Shown here: in pieces, positions 47,301-54,860 of the stretch | How positions within the stretch are numbered: the stretch's first letter is position 1 | Layout of the letters: each line of letters opens with the position of its first letter | Source: Pelosinus sp. | GTDB lineage: Bacteria; Bacillota; Negativicutes; Propionisporales; Propionisporaceae | DNA: 64,000 nt | Assembly (NCBI GenBank): GCA_021372375.1 | Contig: JAJFUN010000125.1 | Coordinates: 1 to 64,000 of the forward strand | Reading direction: 5' to 3' | Position numbers and translations under genes: made by a program | Notes under the pieces: generated by a model | What the model saw: the letters and a program-made list of their open reading frames with translations, nothing else | Told to the model about the DNA's origin: nothing | The model's database searches: none

Positions 47301-48608
47301 GGCAGAGCTGACACTGGTGAGGAAGATCAAATTAATTTGGTGGTAAAGCTCGATGAAGCCGATCTTAGCATTTTGCCGCTCCTTACCAAGGATGTAGCAT
47401 GGGCTGTTGGTCAGACTCAGGGTGGTATAACCATCGGCGGTACACTTAAACAGCCATTAATGCAGGGACAGTTTAGGGTTAATAACGGAACGATTAAATT
47501 AGCCTATCTAAATGAACCTATCAAAAATGTAGGGGTTGATATTCAATTAAATAATGATAAAATAGATGTGAAGACAATTGAAGGTTCTATGGGAAAGGGC
47601 GGCTTTCGTCTTTTTGGCACAACCGAGCTCAAAGGGCTGACTTTAAAAAATTATGGCTTGACCCTAGAAATGAACAAAATGGGAATTAGCAGTAAGTACT
47701 TTAAAGGACCGGTTAATGGTAAATTAACACTGGCTGAGCAAAAGGGACGGCCGATGCTTGAAGGAAATTTGACGTTTGATGAAGATTTAGTGAATATACC
47801 TGCTTTGCCGGCTATGTCCCAGACCGATTTTGATGTTGATTTGAATGTCGATGTTGTTGTCGGGCGAAAGGTGCATTTCTATAACTCGTTGTTGTATGAC
47901 TTTTATGCCGCAGGCAGAGTGAATTTTGCTGGCAGTACGAAAAATCCAACAGCTTTTGGTCATATTCGGGCTGTGCGCGGCACAGTAAATTATCTGAGAA
48001 CGCCGTTTAAAATAAATGAAGGCAGTATGGAGTTTGCCAAATTTACCACATTGGAGCCGGTAATAAAATTAAAGGCCCAGGCTAAACTCGAACAGACTGT
48101 AGTTGATTTGAGTGTGAATGGGCCGTTTAGCGCGCTCGATTTACAGCTCAAATCAGATCCGCCGATGCGGCAGTCGGAAATTTTGTCCCTCTTGACATTG
48201 CGCAGTCATTTTTTTGAAAACCAAAGAAACGGCGCGGCTTCAAGCAGCGGCCTTGGCCGCGAAGAAGCCATGAGTCTTCTTGATGCAGGGCTGCAAATGA
48301 CTTTTGTCAGCGAAGTGGAAGGAGCGTTTCGTAATACCTTTGGCCTTGATGAATTTCAGCTAAAACGAGATTTTTTTGATGTAGATGCCACGACCAATGT
48401 GAATCGACAGCAGCAGGAAGGCTATTCAGTGGAGATTGGCAAGTACATTAATGATCGGCTAATGCTTACTCATCTTATCGGCCTTGATCATTATGAATAT
48501 AAAACCGCTTTTCGTTATGACTTCTCGCGGCATATGAGCATTACCGGCTCGATTGATTATCGCAGCAATAAATATATCGGTATTGAGACCCGTTTTCGTT
48601 TTAAATAA
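44304..48608 (+). CDS. tamB: TamB/AsmA-like (DUF490) intermembrane protein
   Basis: The 1434-residue protein has an N-terminal membrane helix (about 4-24) and a very long series of beta repeats (G-x-L-x-L-x-G type: LDLNTNGYTVACEG, GQLDVENAELEFLLAAFNV and others) that form a hydrophobic groove, ending in the DUF490 domain (about 1110-1434) with VGRKVHFYNSLLYDFYAAGRVNFAGSTKNPTAFGHIRAVRGTVNYLRTPFKINEGSMEFAK. TamB proteins bridge the membranes and carry lipids or assist assembly. No tamA is present; bamA lies two genes downstream. aggaggctagc precedes the ATG. Length is typical. Confidence 0.95.
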   Translation: MKHKAIIVTVAVIAIIVGAVLLKGQEMLDRASQTLAQDLSQALGSKITIGKVEVTSFNTLTIDDVAVYDKKTERLLTSPKMVINYSIPALLRGIPVVEAISQITAIKPTVVLRQDNSGNWNYADLVQTKDESQSEFAGKVSIEDGSLLVGMNDQEWQFDAVNGMVDFADHPAAQIKLTGLRQGAKLKAEGRVDSKRQTTLTLDAAELTLNDYQSLYPENSSIHILDGKLRQVTFTLQKSQDEVKVAGEARLDSVAADIDNVSVQDIQGLITFTNTDISFFDTAAKVYQQPVKVRGKVALDSAVPALDLDVSSPGFDLSALETDLPVQGTVSGQAKVLGLANNPVIDGQFSLPQGEIEGYQVTDAKAKLHLADRQLFFTDVQAGMLGGLISAQGMLDLNTNGYTVACEGKNTNTSLIREAAPYIAGTGNFAVDISGQGPIENASIKGTVAMENGAVQGVLFEKLHAGFWQKDGRLTIDYLNVSAGGGAAALSGWALTDGSSINMNVAAQGLSPAIIAKLQDELPISGQFDFDGQINGSFKQPEVSGQFMALNGELFNQPFQKAEGTIYLRGTELTLEDVKLLDGVTRHLVQGKISLAGEQEITLSVVSQKARAENLVKLFSADERLTGNVDNEIQLYGPIKNFNAKGHIVLTEGSFRGQLVAKGEGFYERQNGKIILKDFMVNSLNTDVLASGQIDENQMLNLDVAAHNVDLAKLQVELPYPLAGKADFRGKVTGTMQAPEFTGELSAQQLWFNGKKVQAVAGLAHFIGDELEISQLDFSQENGKFHFSGGINIASREIFGQLDVENAELEFLLAAFNVPSQDLSGCLNGQLKLNGTTNQPNVWLSGQLTQGQIKKYALENIEIDAQLVNHVVTINKFTAQQGKGILAASGTADLQGPLNLEIGGRDIDAGLLSAWFNSKLEAKGQLSFTAQVTGTAEKPHTAVSMDIAGGGVSNATFDSLYGLFVIDKSTLHVNQLLLSKGPYRASAYGTVPLAPFSESGRADTGEEDQINLVVKLDEADLSILPLLTKDVAWAVGQTQGGITIGGTLKQPLMQGQFRVNNGTIKLAYLNEPIKNVGVDIQLNNDKIDVKTIEGSMGKGGFRLFGTTELKGLTLKNYGLTLEMNKMGISSKYFKGPVNGKLTLAEQKGRPMLEGNLTFDEDLVNIPALPAMSQTDFDVDLNVDVVVGRKVHFYNSLLYDFYAAGRVNFAGSTKNPTAFGHIRAVRGTVNYLRTPFKINEGSMEFAKFTTLEPVIKLKAQAKLEQTVVDLSVNGPFSALDLQLKSDPPMRQSEILSLLTLRSHFFENQRNGAASSSGLGREEAMSLLDAGLQMTFVSEVEGAFRNTFGLDEFQLKRDFFDVDATTNVNRQQQEGYSVEIGKYINDRLMLTHLIGLDHYEYKTAFRYDFSRHMSITGSIDYRSNKYIGIETRFRFK

Positions 48609-48613
48609 AATGT

Positions 48614-49255
48614 ATGGGAATGATGATAGTGTTATTTGACAGCTATTTAGAGGAACTCAAAAAAATATCCCTGCTTAGCTTGGATGAAGAACAATTATTA
48701 TGGCAGGGCTACAAGGAAAACGGCAATCTTAGCTGTCGGCGTCAGCTTATTGAACATTATCAGCCGCTGGTATTTAAGGTTGCCATGCGTTGGCGCAGGG
48801 AAGAGGCCCTTATTATGGATATCGTGCAGGAAGGTACTGTAGGCCTCATTGAAGCGGTAGAAAATTATGATTATTCGCGTGGCGTGGCCTTTAGTCTTTA
48901 TGCTGTGCACCGTATTCGCGGCCAGATTATTAACTATTTGGGACGGGAAGGAAGTCGCAGTCTGGCCTATCTGGAAGATGCTGAAGAATGCAATATGGAT
49001 ACTTGTCCTGTGGATGAGTCGGCGGAGATTACCAGGCAGGTCGAACATAATTACGCTGTGGAACAACTGCGATTGGCTTTGCAGCGCTTGCCGCTCAAGG
49101 AGCAGATGGTATTAAACGGGGTATTTTTGGAAGACCGTGAGCCCAAACAATTAGCAGAAAATCTTGATCTTAGTATTTCACATATTTATCGGCTGCAAAA
49201 GCAAGGTATTCGCCGTGTTCGCGGGATGTTATCTAAATTTATGCAAAATTGGTAA
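48614..49255 (+). CDS. Sigma-70 family RNA polymerase sigma factor embedded in the outer-membrane cluster
   Basis: The 213-residue protein has region 2 (about 45-115: LIEHYQPLVFKVAMRWRREEALIMDIVQEGTVGLIEAVENYDYSRGVAFSLYAVHRIRGQIINYLGRE), with the polymerase-binding and -10 reading helices, and region 4 (about 150-207: ALQRLPLKEQMVLNGVFLEDREPKQLAENLDLSISHIYRLQKQGIRRVRGML), the -35 reading helix-turn-helix. There is no region 1.1 and little of region 3, so it resembles sporulation or SigI/SigB-size factors more than ECF factors. The exact start is uncertain: several ATG/GTG codons (48614-48629) follow the tamB stop closely. It lies between tamB and a single-TM protein gene. Confidence 0.9.
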   Translation: MGMMIVLFDSYLEELKKISLLSLDEEQLLWQGYKENGNLSCRRQLIEHYQPLVFKVAMRWRREEALIMDIVQEGTVGLIEAVENYDYSRGVAFSLYAVHRIRGQIINYLGREGSRSLAYLEDAEECNMDTCPVDESAEITRQVEHNYAVEQLRLALQRLPLKEQMVLNGVFLEDREPKQLAENLDLSISHIYRLQKQGIRRVRGMLSKFMQNW

Positions 49256-49263
49256 TAGGGAAA

Positions 49264-49452
49264 TTGACTAAAGACGATAAATGGCTAGATAAATGGCTAG
49301 ATAAATGGCGCAGTAGTCATGATTATCTGAGAAAAATAGAGAAAAACTGCATATATGACAATATTTGCAGTTTCCTTGATGACCATAATCTGGCCTCTTC
49401 ACAGGATTATATAATTGTGGTTATAATAGGGGTGGTGAAATGGTGGATTTAA
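49264..49452 (+). CDS. Doubtful small ORF with a 12-bp tandem repeat
   Basis: The frame behind the sigma factor gene encodes about 62 residues: a hydrophilic part with a DKWL tandem repeat, from three copies of gataaatggcta at 49276-49311, then a hydrophobic end (YIIVVIIGVVKWWI). It overlaps the next gene by 13 nt. The TTG at 49264 lies only 2 nt after aggga, so initiation would be poor. It may be non-coding spacer. Confidence 0.25.
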   Translation: MTKDDKWLDKWLDKWRSSHDYLRKIEKNCIYDNICSFLDDHNLASSQDYIIVVIIGVVKWWI

Positions 49453-50021
49453 AGCAGGTCGGTGAGTGCTTGCAAGCGGCAAGACTATGGATTTCCCATG
49501 CCGAAGAGGCGTTTGACAAAAAAAAGGATATTCGCGGTGAACTGGATTTGCTGTTGGCGCAGGCTGAATTAAAGCGTGTGCGCGAGGTAAAACGTTCTTG
49601 TCAGTGGCGCTATAAATATTCTTTTTTGCGTCAGATAACCGCTTTGGGACTGGCTGCTCTGATGGTTACCGCCGGGATAGGCGGCGCCTATTGGCTCATA
49701 AATCAAGGGGAAAAACCAAAGGCTATGCCTCAAGTTGTAGTATATCATGATGCTGAGCGTGGACAGGAAGTTAAGAGTGAGGCCGAGAAAACTGAAAAAA
49801 CGGTCCCTAGTGCTGTAAGCCAAGCTCAGATAGTAATTTCACCAGAAGTGAATTTAGAGACTCCAGCTCACCAGACTGTTTCCCATGAAGAACATCAGAC
49901 AGCGATAACTGCTGCTCAGCAAGATAAGCCTAAAGAAAATGCCGCACCGGATAAGATTGTATCGCCTGATGAAATGCAAAAACTTATTCGGGTCGCCGGA
50001 AAATCCCTAAGGGCGCAGTAA
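49440..50021 (+). CDS. Single-TM protein of unknown function, possible anti-sigma factor
   Basis: The 193-residue protein has a charged N-terminal part of ~63 residues (helical, with DIRGELDLLLAQAELKRVREVKRSC), one membrane helix (about 65-87) and a ~105-residue outer part rich in Glu, Lys, Pro and Ala (about 90-193). Positive residues before the helix (RYKYSFLRQ) place the N-terminus inside. A cytoplasmic helical domain, one helix and an outside tail, directly behind a sigma factor gene, is the layout of anti-sigma factors; no known anti-sigma motif is recognised. aggggtggtg precedes the ATG. It might instead be an envelope spacer protein. Confidence 0.65.
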   Translation: MVDLKQVGECLQAARLWISHAEEAFDKKKDIRGELDLLLAQAELKRVREVKRSCQWRYKYSFLRQITALGLAALMVTAGIGGAYWLINQGEKPKAMPQVVVYHDAERGQEVKSEAEKTEKTVPSAVSQAQIVISPEVNLETPAHQTVSHEEHQTAITAAQQDKPKENAAPDKIVSPDEMQKLIRVAGKSLRAQ

Positions 50022-50057
50022 AAGGTAAGCTAGTTTAAATTTGATAGGAGGTAACGA

Positions 50058-51791
50058 ATGAAACTATTTAGAAACCAGCTATTGTTGGCCGCTGTTTTTA
50101 GTGTTAGTATGCTGTTGTCTGTATTTGCACCTGCTTATGCGGCGGATATTGCTGGCAAGACAGCTACGGCTGTTGCGGTGACAGGCAATACGACAGTTCC
50201 GGAAAGCTCTATTATGGCAGTTATCAAAGTGAAGCCTGGTGATACACTAACGCCGGATAAAATTAATCAGGACCTGCATGCTATTTATGAATTAGGCTAT
50301 TTCTTTGATGTGACAGCTAATTTTACCGAAGTGCCGGAAGGCGTTAAGGTAGTTTATTCTGTAATGGAAAACCCGGCGCTGAATAATATCATTATCAAAG
50401 GAAATACCAAGGTATCAACAGACAAGCTGCAAAGTATGCTGACAATAAAAAAAGGCAGTGTAGTAAACACAAGTACTGTTAATGACAATGCTAGGGCTAT
50501 TGAACAGTATTACCATGAGCAAGGTTATATTTTAGCTAAAGTTAGTGACGTTGCAATGGGTACTGATGGTGTAATTACAATTACTATAAATGAAGGCATG
50601 CTGGAAGGCATCAAAATTAAAGGCAATGACAAGACCAAAGATTATGTTATTACCAGAGAGATGAAGCTAAAAACAGGGCAGCCGTTCAATGCTAAAGATG
50701 CCAAGCGCAGTATGCAAAAAGTGTACAACCTGGGCTATTTTGAAGATGTAAATATGAAATTGAACCCAGGCAGAGATCCCAATGCTGTAGTACTAGAGAC
50801 AGATGTTGTTGAACAGAAAACCGGCGTGTTTTCTATTGGCGGCGGGTACAGTCAGACTGATGGACTGACGGGGATTATTGAGCTTGGTGATGATAACTTC
50901 CGCGGCACTGGTGATAAAACTAAGATTCACTGGGAGTTTGGCGGCAATTCTTATACTTCCCATAACTATCAATTTAGTTATACTCGTCCATGGATCAACA
51001 ATAATACGCAGACTTCACTTAGTTTTGATATTTATAACATGACTAACTTGTACAATGACTACGATAATGCTGTTTGGCAGTCTGAGTATTATCGCAAACG
51101 CCAGGGCTGGGATATTACTGTAGGTCGTCCGCAGGGCGAATATGTACAAAACTATATTACCCTAAAACATCGTGATGACAAGTATGTGGCACATTATTCA
51201 GGGGACATCAATTATGGTGATGGTAGCCATCCGGACTATTTGCAAAATAACTTTGGGGTGACCCGCAGCGTTATTTTATCAAGGGTGTTTGATTCTCGTG
51301 ATAATGTCTTTAATGCGACAGAAGGTGCGAGAACCTCCTTGTCCGCGGAATTTGCCGGCAAGCTGTTTGGCGGGGACTTTAATTTTAATAAATATAATGT
51401 TGAAGCCCGCAAGTATTTTAAAGTAGGTCATGACCAGACAATCGCTGTTCGCACCGACTTAGGTTATGCTACAGGAAGAATGCCTGATAGCGGTAAATTT
51501 ACGGTAGGCGGTATTGATACACTGCGCGGGTATGATGATGATGAATTTAAAGGTAATAAAATGTTAACGGCTTCTGCTGAATATCGTTTCCCTATCGCCA
51601 AGAAGGTACAGGGCGTTCTCTTTACCGATATAGGTAATGCATGGGATGGCGAAGGCTATAAGCTTGATGACTTAAAAAGCAGTGTTGGTATCGGTATACG
51701 TTTAAATACGCCGCTTGGGCCGATCCGGCTTGATTTTGCTAAAGGTTCACAAGGTAATAAGACCCACTTTGGGTTTGGCGGGCAATTTTAA
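50058..51791 (+). CDS. bamA: Outer-membrane beta-barrel assembly protein BamA with three POTRA domains
   Basis: The 577-residue protein has a signal peptide (AYA-A near 29), three POTRA domains (about 36-105, 106-183 and 184-262) and a C-terminal Omp85 barrel (about 270-577). The barrel keeps GGGYSQTDGLTGIIELGDDNFRGTGDK in its first strands, the L-R-G-Y form of the conserved V-R-G-F/Y lid motif (about 489-492) and a C-terminal aromatic strand (HFGFGGQF). It inserts barrel proteins into the outer membrane. E. coli BamA has five POTRA domains and four lipoprotein partners; none of those partners is seen. ataggaggtaac precedes the ATG. Confidence 0.97.
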   Translation: MKLFRNQLLLAAVFSVSMLLSVFAPAYAADIAGKTATAVAVTGNTTVPESSIMAVIKVKPGDTLTPDKINQDLHAIYELGYFFDVTANFTEVPEGVKVVYSVMENPALNNIIIKGNTKVSTDKLQSMLTIKKGSVVNTSTVNDNARAIEQYYHEQGYILAKVSDVAMGTDGVITITINEGMLEGIKIKGNDKTKDYVITREMKLKTGQPFNAKDAKRSMQKVYNLGYFEDVNMKLNPGRDPNAVVLETDVVEQKTGVFSIGGGYSQTDGLTGIIELGDDNFRGTGDKTKIHWEFGGNSYTSHNYQFSYTRPWINNNTQTSLSFDIYNMTNLYNDYDNAVWQSEYYRKRQGWDITVGRPQGEYVQNYITLKHRDDKYVAHYSGDINYGDGSHPDYLQNNFGVTRSVILSRVFDSRDNVFNATEGARTSLSAEFAGKLFGGDFNFNKYNVEARKYFKVGHDQTIAVRTDLGYATGRMPDSGKFTVGGIDTLRGYDDDEFKGNKMLTASAEYRFPIAKKVQGVLFTDIGNAWDGEGYKLDDLKSSVGIGIRLNTPLGPIRLDFAKGSQGNKTHFGFGGQF

Positions 51792-51810
51792 AATAACTTG
51801 AGTTTAGTCA

Positions 51811-51838
51811 AGAGTCAGGCTATGGCCTGACTCTTGCT
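51811..51838 (+). terminator. Hairpin behind bamA, possible terminator
   Basis: agagtcaggc and gcctgactct form a 10-bp perfect stem with a 4-nt loop; the following tgctat is a poor T tract. Confidence 0.55.
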
Positions 51839-51877
51839 ATAACAAAATGGAGCTTTGCGGGCGGAGGTGCATGGTCT

Positions 51878-53158
51878 TTGCGTATCGTTAAATATATATT
51901 TTTGTTGTCGGCAGTGCTGATGGTATTTAGTTGTCCGGTATTTGCCGCAGAGGATACAATACAAGCTGTCAGCGTGCACTTAATGACCGATGATAAACAG
52001 GCTTTACCGGCTTATGCAGTCAAGCGGATGTCTAGAAGTGTCGCTGCGATTGGTGAACAGCTCTTATTGGGCCGTAAAGCGGCCGAGATTGCCACAAACA
52101 GCGGACAATATGAAAAATTGATTCGTGAAGTGTTTGATCGGGTGCTTGTAGGCTATTCTATACAATCAGTAGAAATTTTACCAGCCAGCCAGACCGCCGA
52201 TATTTCGCTTAAACTAGTGCCTTGGGGGGAAACCGTACGTGAGGTTCGGTTAGAAGTGGATTATGGTGGCGCTGCACCGGAGATAGTTGAGCTCATACGC
52301 AAAGACTTGGGAAATATTCAGGGGACTATTGACGAAGTCTTACTAGGGCTGCCTGTAGAGTCCGTAGAGTGGGCCGGCAGTGTATCAAAAAATGTTGTGC
52401 GGGAAAAGATTGAGGCTAGACTACCGGAATTTCGCAGCAGCATAGATATTGTTCCTGGTGAAAGTACGCTGGTAAAGCTGACACTGTCACCTACCAGCCC
52501 GATTGTGCAAAATGTTCATGTGGCGCTTCGGTCACATAGCTTTCCCAATATACTGCTGGAACAAGTTAGGCCGGACGTTGAAGCAGCCACTAATGTTTTA
52601 ACAGGCATTCCGGCAGCCTTCATTGATCGGCATCGTGCCTTTTTTACCTGCCGCTTGTCCGAACTTACGGCTCAGCATGCGCTGACTAAACGGTATGGAC
52701 TTACCTTTACGCCAAACATTAATGCCGCAGAAGAGACAGAAGTCACTTTAAAAGCCGAAACCAGCCTATATAATGTTACGTTAGAAGGCTATTTAGATAT
52801 GGGAAGGCATGATAATGACACGTCTTTTAAACTGCATGTTGGGAAAAATTTTGGTAAAAAGGCTGAGGTATTTGTTGAAAATGTCTTTATACCAGGCAGT
52901 ATTACATGGAATGTTATGCCAGGAATGCTTTATCATCATGATTATACGGCAGCAGGGTTTAAATATGATGTATCAAATAGCGATTTTGTTTTGCTGCTAA
53001 ATCAATACCTGGGGAATCACTGGTCAGTGCGGTTTGAGCGTACGCCGATAAGCGGCAGGAATGAATTTGGTATTCGTTATAAAATGCATGAATTTGTTAG
53101 TGCAGAATACGTGTTTACTAATACGGATAAGTGGCTCCGCTTGATTGGACATTTATAA
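51878..53158 (+). CDS. Exported protein of unknown function, probable outer-membrane barrel end
   Basis: The 426-residue protein has a signal peptide (VFA-A near 24), an alpha/beta region (about 30-270) and a C-terminal part (about 285-426) of alternating strands (TEVTLKAETSLYNVTLEGYLDMG ... FVSAEYVFTNTDKWLRLIGHL) that could form a barrel. The middle repeats of about 75 residues (for example VEILPASQTADISLKLVPWG and VDIVPGESTLVKLTLSPTSP patterns) recall POTRA-like units, though no confident match is claimed. The start is TTG at 51878, 9 nt after ggaggt. It lies between bamA and ompH and so may work with the Bam machinery; this is inference. I do not recognise the family. Confidence 0.7.
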   Translation: MRIVKYIFLLSAVLMVFSCPVFAAEDTIQAVSVHLMTDDKQALPAYAVKRMSRSVAAIGEQLLLGRKAAEIATNSGQYEKLIREVFDRVLVGYSIQSVEILPASQTADISLKLVPWGETVREVRLEVDYGGAAPEIVELIRKDLGNIQGTIDEVLLGLPVESVEWAGSVSKNVVREKIEARLPEFRSSIDIVPGESTLVKLTLSPTSPIVQNVHVALRSHSFPNILLEQVRPDVEAATNVLTGIPAAFIDRHRAFFTCRLSELTAQHALTKRYGLTFTPNINAAEETEVTLKAETSLYNVTLEGYLDMGRHDNDTSFKLHVGKNFGKKAEVFVENVFIPGSITWNVMPGMLYHHDYTAAGFKYDVSNSDFVLLLNQYLGNHWSVRFERTPISGRNEFGIRYKMHEFVSAEYVFTNTDKWLRLIGHL

Positions 53159-53169
53159 AAAATTCCAGG

Positions 53170-53198
53170 TTGAATGACAAGGGACGTACTGGTATAAT
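53170..53198 (+). promoter_or_regulatory. Sigma-A promoter before the ompH genes
   Basis: TTGAAT (53170-53175), 17 nt, TATAAT (53193-53198), 12 nt after the previous stop codon. Confidence 0.75.
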
Positions 53199-53249
53199 AT
53201 GAAGGGTATGATAAAAAAATGCCGCTAGGCTAGAGAGAAGGGATTCATA

Positions 53250-53723
53250 GTGTTGAAATTAGAAAAAAAACAAGTAAAGATTATCTCATTAGCAATTGCT
53301 CTATTTTTTGTACTCGGAATTGTAGGAATAGCTTTATCACAAAGCGGAAAATCCTATGCTGCTGGTACCAGCAATTCATCCAATGTTGGTGTGGTAAATA
53401 TGCAGATGCTGATGTCGCAAAGTCCAGACATGGCAAAGGCTCAGCAAGATTTTCAGGCTGAGGTAGAGCAGGCTAAAAAGGATTTTGAGGAAAAGACTGC
53501 TGGTAAGAGTGATAAAGAAAAGCAGGATTACTACACACAGGTACAGCAGCGCCTCGGCCTTAAGCAACAGGAACTGATGGAGCCTGTTATGAAAAAGGTA
53601 GAAGGAGTTATTAAAGAAGTAGCTGATGCCAAAGGTTTGGCTGTGATACTTGATAAAGGTAATGTAGTATATGGCGGTCAGGATATAACTGACGAAGTAG
53701 GCAAGAAACTTAGCGGCAAGTAG
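53250..53723 (+). CDS. ompH: OmpH/Skp-family periplasmic chaperone, copy 1
   Basis: The 157-residue protein has an N-terminal membrane or signal helix (about 10-30), then the Skp pattern: VGVVNMQMLMSQSPDMAKAQQDFQ (about 47-70), a charged coiled coil (60-115) and the returning strand GLAVILDKGNVVYGGQDITDEV. Skp trimers hold unfolded outer-membrane proteins in the periplasm. No Cys follows the signal, so unlike the next two copies it is not a lipoprotein. The GTG at 53250 is used. It is the first gene behind a good promoter. Confidence 0.9.
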   Translation: MLKLEKKQVKIISLAIALFFVLGIVGIALSQSGKSYAAGTSNSSNVGVVNMQMLMSQSPDMAKAQQDFQAEVEQAKKDFEEKTAGKSDKEKQDYYTQVQQRLGLKQQELMEPVMKKVEGVIKEVADAKGLAVILDKGNVVYGGQDITDEVGKKLSGK

Positions 53724-53754
53724 TTTGAAGATAGATAAATAGCATGCAATTGCT

Positions 53755-53785
53755 GCCGAGCAGGTGATTACCAGCTCGGTTCTTC
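53755..53785 (+). terminator. Weak hairpin between ompH copies 1 and 2
   Basis: ccgagc and gctcgg flank ggt/acc pairs around gatt; the following ttcttc is a poor T tract. Confidence 0.4.
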
Positions 53786-53836
53786 ATTACAAGCATTTAA
53801 AAAATTAAATTTTGGTCTCCGCTTAGAAAGAGGGTG

Positions 53837-54793
53837 ATGCTGGTGTTTTCTCATCGTATGGTACTACGGTTTCTGGTTTTGATGATCGCTGGTCCATTAG
53901 TTATGACAGGCTGTTTTGGTAAGACGCAGCCGCAGGATACCAAGGCTCCCGTTATTGAAAACAAGCTAGGGATTATTGATATGAACAAAATAGTCAAGGC
54001 CCATCCTCGCTATAATGAATATCAAACATTACAATTACAAATAAATGCATTAAACTATCAGCTGGAGGCCAAAGCGCAATTGGCAGCACCGGAGGCTCTG
54101 CTAAATCAGCCGTCTGAATTTCAAGAGTCTGAGACAGCAGGCGGGTTAAGTAAGAGCAGCCAGGTGGGAAGCGATGTTAAGCTTGCCAAGAAGCGTGAGC
54201 AGCTAAATGACCAGTATAATGCTCAGGCGGCAAAGGCCAAGCAAAGTGCAGCAGCTCAGCTGGAAGCTTATCGCACAGAATTAGAAAAGGAATATGTATT
54301 GCCGCTATTTAATTTAAAATTAAAGCAAACCGCATCCTTGTCACAAAGCGACGCTGCGGCAGTACAGGCTGAAATTGAAAAAATAAAAATTGAGCAGCAG
54401 CAAAAATATGCGGCCAAAGCGGCTCTGTTAGAAAGTCAGATGAATCAATTGGTAGCAGCAGAATATGAGCATTTACAGGCAGAGATGCTGGCATATCAAA
54501 AAGAGCTAAATAAAGAAGCTGTTGCAGTAAAGCCCGCAGAATCAGCCGTGCAGGATAGCTGGAGTCCTCTTCCAATTGAGAACGATAGCGCTGACCAGGT
54601 CAAGTTAACCGAGCAGCTTTCCGCGCTGCAGCAAAAGCAGGCATTACTTGAGCAGCAGATTCTTGAAGATATTCAGAATAAAACCGGACAAATTGCGGCA
54701 GAAAAAGGCCTTGATACGGTAATAACGAATATTAAAGTTAATATTCGGGCGCTCGATATTACCGAATTGGTGATTGCCGGATTAAAGAAGTAG
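53837..54793 (+). CDS. OmpH/Skp-like lipoprotein with long coiled coil, copy 2
   Basis: The ~318-residue protein has a lipobox (VMTGC near residue 26) and then KLGIIDMNKIVKAHPRYNEYQTLQLQINAL, the OmpH-type start. Unlike normal OmpH (about 160 residues), it has a very long Ala/Gln/Lys-rich coiled coil (about 60-290). It ends with GLDTVITNIKVNIRALDITELVIAGLKK, the OmpH-type end. It may be a tethered, extended chaperone or a spacer in the periplasm. The start is taken at ATG 53837; GTG 53843 is also possible (agaaagaggg is the ribosome site). Confidence 0.82.
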   Translation: MLVFSHRMVLRFLVLMIAGPLVMTGCFGKTQPQDTKAPVIENKLGIIDMNKIVKAHPRYNEYQTLQLQINALNYQLEAKAQLAAPEALLNQPSEFQESETAGGLSKSSQVGSDVKLAKKREQLNDQYNAQAAKAKQSAAAQLEAYRTELEKEYVLPLFNLKLKQTASLSQSDAAAVQAEIEKIKIEQQQKYAAKAALLESQMNQLVAAEYEHLQAEMLAYQKELNKEAVAVKPAESAVQDSWSPLPIENDSADQVKLTEQLSALQQKQALLEQQILEDIQNKTGQIAAEKGLDTVITNIKVNIRALDITELVIAGLKK

Positions 54794-54860
54794 GCAGATG
54801 GTTATACTAATGGTAAAAATGGCAAAGAATATTTTGCCAACAAAAGTGGAGGGAAACAAT

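Noticed and set aside
44304-48608. Minus-strand ORFs of 79-138 codons inside tamB
   Set aside because: They are antisense shadows of a long, well-supported gene and have no credible start sites.
49398-49427. TTCACA-N18-TATAAT as promoter for the single-TM protein gene
   Set aside because: The -10 box is so close to the Shine-Dalgarno that the transcript would begin inside the ribosome site; read-through from upstream is more likely.
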